From positions 1 through 17,252 of the forward strand of contig CAZYEL010000020.1 in assembly GCA_964646415.1 (NCBI GenBank): DNA of 17,252 bases, given 5' to 3'. Positions 11,766 to 17,252 of the stretch are shown here, piece after piece (position 1 is the first letter of the stretch; every line of letters begins with the position of its first letter). The stretch comes from VGJV01 sp964646415. Lineage in GTDB: Bacteria; Patescibacteriota; Minisyncoccia; UBA6257; 2-01-FULL-56-20. The notes beneath the pieces are model-generated. The model did not search any database. It was not told the origin of the DNA and saw only the letters and a list, made by a program, of their open reading frames with translations. The translations under genes were made by a program, and so were the position numbers.

Positions 11766-12518
11766 ATGAATATCTTTATTGCGGTCGTCGCCGTGCTCCT
11801 CATCTGGGGCATTAAGGTCGTCAAAGAATACGAACGGGGTGTTATTTTCTTCCTCGGGCGATTACGGAACACCCGCGGTCCGGGGCTTATTTATGTCATC
11901 CCCATCCTTGAACAAATGGTGCGGGTAAGTTTGCGCACCATCACCATGAATATCCCGTCGCAGAAAATTATCACAAAAGACAACGTCTCGATTGATATCG
12001 CCGCAGTCGCCTATTACCGCATCGCCGACGTGCAAAAATCCGTAATCGCGATTGAAGACATCTACAGCGCGGTAAATCAAATCAGCCAAACCACCGTGCG
12101 GAACGTGGTGGGACAATTCACGCTCGACCACCTTCTTGCGCAAACCGCCACCATTAACTTGCAAATAAAGAACGTAATTGATGCGCACACGGAACCCTGG
12201 GGCGCGCAGGTAACCGCAGTTGAAATCAAAGACATCACGCTTCCGGACAACATGCAACGCGCGATGGCGAAGGAAGCGGAAGCCGAGCGCGAACGGCGCG
12301 CGAAAATCGTGGCGGCGGAGGGAGAATTCCAGGCATCCGAAAAGCTGGGGCAGGCCGCGGACGTGATTGCGGCGCACCCGGTGGCGCTCCAGCTCCGTAC
12401 GCTCCAGACGATGGCGGAAATCAGCATGGAGAAAAACTCCACCATCATTTTCCCCGCACAGTTTATGACGACCGTGAAGGAAGCGCTTGAGACACTCAAA
12501 AGAGACGGAGGGCGGTAA
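11766..12518 (+). CDS. Slipin (SPFH/band 7 family membrane protein)
   Basis: A 250-aa stomatin-like protein: an N-terminal membrane segment (about 3-19), VKEYERGVIFFLGRLRNTRGPGL typical of slipins, the SPFH core (VSLRTITMNIPSQKIITKDNVSIDIAAVAYYRIADV, GQFTLDHLLAQTATIN), then the long charged coiled-coil (QRAMAKEAEAERERRAKIVAAEGEFQASEKL) that drives oligomer ring formation. The family organises membrane microdomains and often pairs with an NfeD protein, but none is in this window. Length is normal. No Shine-Dalgarno. It is convergent with the next gene (24-nt gap). Confidence 0.93.
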   Translation: MNIFIAVVAVLLIWGIKVVKEYERGVIFFLGRLRNTRGPGLIYVIPILEQMVRVSLRTITMNIPSQKIITKDNVSIDIAAVAYYRIADVQKSVIAIEDIYSAVNQISQTTVRNVVGQFTLDHLLAQTATINLQIKNVIDAHTEPWGAQVTAVEIKDITLPDNMQRAMAKEAEAERERRAKIVAAEGEFQASEKLGQAADVIAAHPVALQLRTLQTMAEISMEKNSTIIFPAQFMTTVKEALETLKRDGGR

Positions 12519-12531
12519 GAAGCGCTGTGTG

Positions 12532-12558
12532 CGACGAGTGTTCTACTGCGCCTCGTCG
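12532..12558. terminator. Weak hairpin between convergent genes
   Basis: CGACGAG (12532-12538) with CTCGTCG (12552-12558) across a 13-nt loop, overlapping the stop codon of the minus-strand gene. No T-run. Confidence 0.25.
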
Positions 12559-14936
12559 TATATGTAGTTCCGGACCGCTTCGGCAACCGTGTGCAAACTT
12601 TTGGCGCTGCATTTATCTATCGTGTCGCTCGTCGTGGCGTACGGAGGGTAGTCGAAATCGATCACCAGCAAACTCGGTATGCCCGCTTGATTGAGCGGCG
12701 TGTGATCGTCCCGGATTTCCTGCTGAATCCGGTGCGAGAATGCGCTGCCGCTGATTTTTTGTGCGACGCTCCAAAATGCCTCCGTTTGCGCCGGCGCGTA
12801 CTTTACGGATGACGCTTCCCTGAAAATTTTCAAATCTTTGTCGCACACCATGTCCAACACGACTCCGGATACGGGTTTGTTATCTCCATATATCTCTTTA
12901 AGGTGCCGCGCAAAGTAAGTGGAGCCGATCGGTTCCCAGTTCGTGAAATCCGCGCCCTGATCTTCATCCCCCTCCTCTCCGTCAAAAAACACAATATCCA
13001 CGCCCACGCTCGGCAACGCGGGCGCATTGCTCAAAAAACGGGCAAGCTCGACCAGCACCGCAACGCCGGAGGCGGAATTATTGGCTCCCGGCGACGGCTC
13101 GTCTTGGTTTGAAAAATTTTTGAAAGAGATTCTTTGACTGTCGTAATGCGTACCCAAGAGTATGCGTTTTGTTTGCGTAGGGTTAAAGCGCGCAATGATG
13201 TTTGCCAAGTCGTACGATCTTCCGCTCAATTCGGTATGCCGCCAAACCTGCACCCTTACTTCCGGCGCGAGCCCCTTCATCTCGGCAATCAGAAAATCCT
13301 GAAGCTTTTTATGTCCGGCCGCGGTCGGGTAGCGCGGACCATACCGCAACTGCTGGTCAATAACTGCGAGCATTTCCTTTCCGTCAAAAAAATCGCCTGG
13401 GCGGAAAGCTCTCTGCAACACCCGGCCCGTCAGATATTCCACCGGCGAATAGTCATCGGTGAGTATCGGATATGGGGCAAGATCAAATCTGTCCGTGTCG
13501 ATAACTTTGTCCCGCAAAGAGCGGAGAATCGGGTCGGGGTCACTCACAATCGATGGCGCGCTAAGGTCGATACGCGCGTCGCTATTGTATCCGACAAAAA
13601 TCATGTTCTGCGACCGGATTCTTCCCGGCGACTCAACCGCAAAGAAATAGCTGTTGGGGAATACGGCTTGAAAAGTCTTGATTTCCGACATGATGAACGA
13701 GGGCTGCTGGCGCGAAAGGTCGCCTATCATGTTTGCGACAAAAAACCCGTTTTCGTTCAGCTTGTCCCTCGCAACCTCAAAGAATTCCCTGGTGGTAAAG
13801 TGCGCGGGAATCGAAAAGAGCGAGTAATACACGTCGCTGAACACAAAATCGTAATTCTTCTCCGAGTCATGGAGCAGGCGGCGGCCGTCGTCCGTATAGT
13901 TCCGGAGTCGGGAGTCGTCGCCTACCCGGAAATATTTTTTTGCGAGGTTATACAAGGACGGCTCTATTTCCGAAACATCAACGGTGACGTCGGGCAGGTC
14001 CGCGAGCAGTGCTTTCGGAATCGAGTATGCGCCGCCCCCTATCACAAGGGCATTTTTTATTTTCGGATTGAATACTTTATAGAGCGAATAATATTTCGTG
14101 TAATCGTAGACCATGTCTTTCGGGTCATCGGAATCCAAAAACATGGCGCCTGACCCGCTGCGGTCTTGCTCAAAGAATCGCGCCGGCCGGCCGGCGGACT
14201 GGCCGTCGTAAATAGTGATTTTTTCATATACGCCGTCTTTGCTGTAGAGAACATTCCCTCTCGTCGCGTAAGAAGCGTAGAGTGCGCCACCGGCGAGGAC
14301 GAGCAACGCGAGCAACGCCCTGTTGAGATATTTCTTCCCGCCGAGCATTACAAGCGGTACCAGACCGAGAAAAAACAAAACGACTCCGTTGGCGACAATA
14401 ATTTGGTGTACGCCGAAATATGGGATAAGCACAAAACCGGCCAGCAAACTCCCGACAATGCTCCCCAGCGTAGACCAGAAAAAAATGTTCCCCGCGACAC
14501 TTCCCACGCCATCCCCCGGAAAATTGACACTTTGGAGTTTCACGGCATAGGGCGACAACGTGCCGAGTAAAAACGCGGGGAGGAAAAATAAAAACAGGGA
14601 GGATATCAAAGGGCCAACCGAGATTGACAACGCATAACCCAATGTCGGCAGAATGACTATGCCGATGGAATGAAATAAAAGCAGCACAAGGCCGCTTAGA
14701 AGAACGATGCCAAAAAACCAGCGCAACGAGGGATGACGGTCGGATACGCGGCCTCCCGCATAATATCCGACGCTGAGCGCCGCAAGGATAACGCTTAACA
14801 CGCTCGACACCGTGAAAATGGTGTTCCCGTAGAACGGGGAAAGCACGCGAATCGCCGCCACTTCCACGATAAGAACGCATGCTCCGGTAATGAATACGGC
14901 GACGGGGAGCGTACTGCGCTTGAACGATTGCGACAT
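12543..14936 (-). CDS. Membrane spermidine-synthase-like protein fused to a degenerate M28/glutaminyl-cyclase-like domain
   Basis: A 797-aa fusion. Residues 1-225 hold about seven membrane segments; about 230-505 is a spermidine-synthase-like methyltransferase-fold domain (NALVIGGGAYSIPKALL 295-311, VDVSEIEP 319-326, YDFVFSDVYYSLFSIPAHFTTREFFE 362-387, ILTDDYSPVEYL 491-502), as in fused MFS/spermidine synthase proteins. The usual GGGDG is GGGAY. Residues 590-797 are an M28-like domain, predicted outside: GTHYDS (His597), PGANNSASG (616-624), FDGEEGDED (Glu654/Glu655), VVLDMV (Asp695), DDHTPLNQAGIP, FDYPPYATTSDT (761-772). Two metal ligands seem lost: Asp to Asn620 and the last His to Ala767. 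ATG 14936 is chosen because AGGA lies 6 nt upstream; ATG 14942 abuts it. Confidence 0.85.
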   Translation of the reverse strand: MSQSFKRSTLPVAVFITGACVLIVEVAAIRVLSPFYGNTIFTVSSVLSVILAALSVGYYAGGRVSDRHPSLRWFFGIVLLSGLVLLLFHSIGIVILPTLGYALSISVGPLISSLFLFFLPAFLLGTLSPYAVKLQSVNFPGDGVGSVAGNIFFWSTLGSIVGSLLAGFVLIPYFGVHQIIVANGVVLFFLGLVPLVMLGGKKYLNRALLALLVLAGGALYASYATRGNVLYSKDGVYEKITIYDGQSAGRPARFFEQDRSGSGAMFLDSDDPKDMVYDYTKYYSLYKVFNPKIKNALVIGGGAYSIPKALLADLPDVTVDVSEIEPSLYNLAKKYFRVGDDSRLRNYTDDGRRLLHDSEKNYDFVFSDVYYSLFSIPAHFTTREFFEVARDKLNENGFFVANMIGDLSRQQPSFIMSEIKTFQAVFPNSYFFAVESPGRIRSQNMIFVGYNSDARIDLSAPSIVSDPDPILRSLRDKVIDTDRFDLAPYPILTDDYSPVEYLTGRVLQRAFRPGDFFDGKEMLAVIDQQLRYGPRYPTAAGHKKLQDFLIAEMKGLAPEVRVQVWRHTELSGRSYDLANIIARFNPTQTKRILLGTHYDSQRISFKNFSNQDEPSPGANNSASGVAVLVELARFLSNAPALPSVGVDIVFFDGEEGDEDQGADFTNWEPIGSTYFARHLKEIYGDNKPVSGVVLDMVCDKDLKIFREASSVKYAPAQTEAFWSVAQKISGSAFSHRIQQEIRDDHTPLNQAGIPSLLVIDFDYPPYATTSDTIDKCSAKSLHTVAEAVRNYIYDEAQ

Positions 14937-14963
14937 ATGCATTCCTGCAATTTTAATGAATCT

Positions 14964-15007
14964 ATTGTACCAACATCCGGCAAGCAGGTCTAAATGAGAT
15001 TGCCGGA
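14964..15007. promoter_or_regulatory. Divergent promoter region with an 8-bp inverted repeat
   Basis: The minus strand has extended -10 TGGTACAAT (TACAAT 14964-14969), 27 nt before ATG 14936. TCCGGCAA (14976-14983) and TTGCCGGA (15000-15007) form an inverted repeat with 16 nt between, placed between the two divergent start sites, as an operator would be. Confidence 0.4.
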
Positions 15008-15025
15008 GACGTATTTATGTATAAT
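15000..15025 (+). promoter_or_regulatory. fba promoter, predicted leaderless
   Basis: TATAAT (15020-15025) ends 6 nt before ATG 15032. TTGCCG (15000-15005) is a possible -35 box at a short 14-nt spacing and is part of the inverted repeat. Confidence 0.55.
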
Positions 15026-15031
15026 GAACGG

Positions 15032-15982
15032 ATGATTATCACCACCAAAGAATTGTCCGCCGCGGCATATAAGAAGTTCTCCGTGGGTGCCTACAACATC
15101 AACAACCTTGAGCAAATCATGGGGCTCTTCCGGGGCAATCAGGAATCACAAGCGCCGTTCATCATCCAAATATCCCGCGGTGCGAGGAGTTACACCGCGA
15201 AGACCATGCTTGAAGCGCTCATCCGCGAGGCGGACAAACTCTTCCCGGACCTCATGTACGCGGTGCACCTCGACCACGGCGACGAGGCAAGCTGCCATGA
15301 CGCGATTGACTCGGGCTTTTACTCGTCCGTGATGATTGACGCCTCGATGGAACCGCTTGAGAAAAATATGGAAATCACCACCCGCGTCGTGAAGCATGCC
15401 CACGAGAAAGGATTGAGCGTCGAGGCGGAATTGGGCCAGCTCGGTGGAGTGGAAGAGCATATCAATGTCGCCGAAACAAACGCGCACCTCACCGATGCGA
15501 CACAAGCGAAAGACTTCGTGGAGAAAACCGGCTGCGACAGCCTGGCGGTTGCAATCGGCACCTCCCACGGCGCCTATAAGTTTTCCGGAAGCCAAAAAAT
15601 CCACTTCGACCGGCTTAAACAAATTTTTGAAATGCTCCCCGGAGTGCCGCTCGTCATGCACGGTTCCTCGTCAATCCCCCAGGAAGAAGTCCGGCGGGTG
15701 GAAGCGGCGGGCGGGAAACTTTCCGGCGCGAAGGGAGTGGACGAAAACGATTTGCGGCGCGTGTACGAGTACGGCGTCTCTAAAATCAACATCGACAGCG
15801 ACGGGCGCCTTCTCTGGACTCGTGTGCACCGGGAGTACTTCAGAGACAAGCTGAATGGCATAGACTTTCGGGAACCGGGCAAAACATTCATACAGGACTA
15901 TGCGACGTTCATCGCGAAAAAGAACGAGGTGTTCGGCTCTGCGCACCAGCTGGAAGCAGTGAAGAAAACGCTCTCGCGGTAG
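15032..15982 (+). CDS. fba: Class II fructose-bisphosphate aldolase
   Basis: A 316-aa zinc-dependent aldolase that joins glyceraldehyde-3-phosphate and dihydroxyacetone phosphate, or splits fructose-1,6-bisphosphate. Motifs: FSVGAYNINNLEQ, HLDHGD (Asp81 catalytic, His82 zinc), EAELGQLGG (Glu133), GTSHGAYK (His179), LVMHGSSSIP (His210), KINIDSDGRLLWT (phosphate-binding). An upstream in-frame ATG (15017) would place the TATAAT box inside the coding sequence, so ATG 15032 is preferred. It converges with glpX, whose stop is 3 nt away; the two enzymes act on the same metabolite in consecutive steps. Confidence 0.95.
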   Translation: MIITTKELSAAAYKKFSVGAYNINNLEQIMGLFRGNQESQAPFIIQISRGARSYTAKTMLEALIREADKLFPDLMYAVHLDHGDEASCHDAIDSGFYSSVMIDASMEPLEKNMEITTRVVKHAHEKGLSVEAELGQLGGVEEHINVAETNAHLTDATQAKDFVEKTGCDSLAVAIGTSHGAYKFSGSQKIHFDRLKQIFEMLPGVPLVMHGSSSIPQEEVRRVEAAGGKLSGAKGVDENDLRRVYEYGVSKINIDSDGRLLWTRVHREYFRDKLNGIDFREPGKTFIQDYATFIAKKNEVFGSAHQLEAVKKTLSR

Positions 15983-15985
15983 AAG

Positions 15986-16954
15986 CTACTCCGCGCGGTT
16001 TGCCTTATGCCGAGTTTCCAGAAACCGGATTGATTTCTCGTGCGACGACATTACCACCGAGTGCGTGGTGATGTGGTCCGCGGCGAACACGACTCCCTTC
16101 GTGAGCGGCCCCGCAAGCACTCCGGTTGCGGTGAACGTGACATCGTCTCCCCTTGCGAGGTCGTCCGCAGAGAAAAGCGTGTCAAATTTCATCACGCCGG
16201 CAGCGTGTAAACGCGCAACATGCTTCTCGTCCTTTGGCTTCCACCTGCAAAAAAACCCGCCGCCAAGCGTTTTCATTGCGGCGGCGGAGAGCACCGCCTC
16301 GGCGCTTCCGCCGGTACCCATCAAAATATCTACGGGCGACTCCGCGAAACACGTCGCAATCGCCATTGCCACGTCTCCATCCGTGAAAAGCCGAACCCGG
16401 GCGCCGGAAGCTCTTACTTTTTTAATAAGCTCCTCGTGCCGCTCGCGGTCGAGTATTGCAACAGTAATCTCCCCCACGTCTTTCCCTAAAGCTTTCGCCA
16501 CTGCGCGGATGGTGTCTTTCGGAGACGCATCAAGGTCCACCTTATCTCTCGCCGCAGGCGGCACCGCAAGCTTTTGCATGTAAGAATCCGCGGCATGATA
16601 AAGTTTCCCGCGCGGAGCAGTCGCAACCACCGTAAGCGCATTTGTCCGCCCGAAAGCAACACTGTCCGTGCACTCCAAGGGGTCGACGGCAATGTCGAGC
16701 GCGGCACCCTTCCCGCTTCCCACCTTCTCGCCCACGAAAAGTTCCGGCGCTTCGTCTTTCGCGCCCTCGCCAATCACGATTTCCCCCGCACACTGGATTC
16801 GATTCATTGCCGCGCGCATCGCGTCCACCGCCGCGCCATCAGCCGCATGCGCGTCACCCTTCCCAATCCACCGCGAAGCGGCAATTGCCGCGAGCTCGGT
16901 TACCCGCACGAAATCAAGCGCGAGGTGCTGGAATGAAGAATTATTACCTTTCAT
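15986..16954 (-). CDS. glpX: Class II fructose-1,6-bisphosphatase (GlpX type)
   Basis: A 322-aa phosphatase making fructose-6-phosphate, the committed gluconeogenic step. GlpX motifs: ELAAIAASRWIGKGDAHAADGAAVDAMR (Asp34), IVIGEGAKDEAP (Glu63), DIAVDPLECTDSVAFG (Asp91, Glu94, Thr96), ILMGTGGSAEAVLSAAAM (Glu219), GGGFFCRWKP. The metal-binding loop reads DPLECT where E. coli-like enzymes have DPIEGT; the Gly to Cys change may be lineage-specific. Length is normal. ATG 16954 follows a TAGAAT box by 9 nt and has no Shine-Dalgarno. Confidence 0.95.
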   Translation of the reverse strand: MKGNNSSFQHLALDFVRVTELAAIAASRWIGKGDAHAADGAAVDAMRAAMNRIQCAGEIVIGEGAKDEAPELFVGEKVGSGKGAALDIAVDPLECTDSVAFGRTNALTVVATAPRGKLYHAADSYMQKLAVPPAARDKVDLDASPKDTIRAVAKALGKDVGEITVAILDRERHEELIKKVRASGARVRLFTDGDVAMAIATCFAESPVDILMGTGGSAEAVLSAAAMKTLGGGFFCRWKPKDEKHVARLHAAGVMKFDTLFSADDLARGDDVTFTATGVLAGPLTKGVVFAADHITTHSVVMSSHEKSIRFLETRHKANRAE

Positions 16955-16963
16955 AACGCTTAC

Positions 16964-16969
16964 ATTCTA
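16964..16969 (-). promoter_or_regulatory. glpX -10 box
   Basis: TAGAAT on the minus strand, 9 nt before ATG 16954, so the leader would be very short. No clear -35 box. Confidence 0.4.
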
Positions 16970-17028
16970 TCGCATCCGTAAAAGGAAAACAGTACGTGCA
17001 AGACTCGCTGGCATAATTCAAGCTATTC

Positions 17029-17037
17029 TGATATAAA
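17029..17037 (+). promoter_or_regulatory. Extended -10 promoter of the 17075-17230 gene
   Basis: TGATATAAA, about 37 nt before ATG 17075. This leader is long enough to hold the gene's Shine-Dalgarno, unlike the leaderless genes nearby. Confidence 0.4.
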
Positions 17038-17074
17038 CCTTTTGTTCGTCAATGCTTTTTAATAAGGAGATTAT

Positions 17075-17230
17075 ATGCAAATAGAACGAAAACGCTTGGC
17101 CCGTCAGGAAATCGCCTTTGCGCCGGATCAAAATACTTACGGCCTTCAGATATTCAGAGAAGAGTGGCAAATCGGTGAAATAAGGGAAATCTATTGGAGG
17201 GCATCCCTAGTCAATTGGTACAAGCGATAA
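17075..17230 (+). CDS. 51-aa protein of unknown function
   Basis: A short frame from ATG 17075 to TAA 17230, with a strong AAGGAG Shine-Dalgarno 6 nt upstream and an extended -10 promoter, so it is likely real despite its size. It is soluble, with an N-terminal basic stretch (MQIERKRLARQE) and a Trp-rich end (EEWQIGEIREIYWRASLVNWYKR). I do not recognise it. It is less GC-rich than glpX and is divergent from it. Confidence 0.6.
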   Translation: MQIERKRLARQEIAFAPDQNTYGLQIFREEWQIGEIREIYWRASLVNWYKR

Positions 17231-17252
17231 CGACTTTTTCAAATAAAATAAG

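Noticed and set aside
16065..17036. Plus-strand frames opposite glpX
   Set aside because: Shadows of a well-defined GlpX gene; Ser/Arg/Ala-rich with no motif.

Overview
The window looks like a contig from a Candidate Phyla Radiation (Patescibacteria, Parcubacteria-like) bacterium. This is inferred from a short IF-2 without the long N-terminal region, very small GIY-YIG proteins next to tRNA genes, tRNA genes without encoded CCA, several promoters whose -10 box lies 6-7 nt before the start codon (predicted leaderless mRNAs), and an extracytoplasmic protein and a slipin of styles common in this group. The standard code fits: no long gene has an internal TGA. No rRNA, CRISPR array or transposase was seen.

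Region 1-4266 is read leftward: a partial NYN-domain protein, a small conserved-looking protein, tRNA-Leu(TAA), a Nudix hydrolase, tRNA-Cys(GCA), a tandem array of GIY-YIG nuclease genes alternating with 5' halves of tRNA-Cys, then rbfA and infB. Two copies of a 28-nt double-hairpin repeat lie in the array and two more are inserted, in different reading frames, in infB.

Region 4267-6470 looks like an accessory patch: tRNA-Ser(GCT) on the plus strand, a bidirectional terminator, a leftward AIPR-family (abortive infection) gene behind a terminator/attenuator hairpin, and a RelE/ParE-RHH toxin-antitoxin pair with a clear autoregulatory promoter.

Region 6500-8475 holds a membrane-anchored extracytoplasmic protein, an unknown 126-aa protein and a hairpin-rich intergenic stretch.

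Region 8476-17252 is metabolic. It has archaeal-type PEP carboxylase and a class I aminotransferase (PEP to oxaloacetate to aspartate is a plausible pairing) facing each other across a 276-bp inverted-repeat element. A degenerate tRNA-like sequence, a slipin, and a large membrane protein fusing a spermidine-synthase-like module to an M28/glutaminyl-cyclase-like domain with two lost metal ligands follow. Then come class II fructose-bisphosphate aldolase and GlpX-type fructose-1,6-bisphosphatase, whose reactions are consecutive in gluconeogenesis, and a 51-aa unknown protein.

The strongest candidates for something undescribed are the tRNA-Cys/GIY-YIG array (1312-2064), the dispersed covarying double-hairpin repeat, and the 276-bp palindromic element between ppcA and the aminotransferase.
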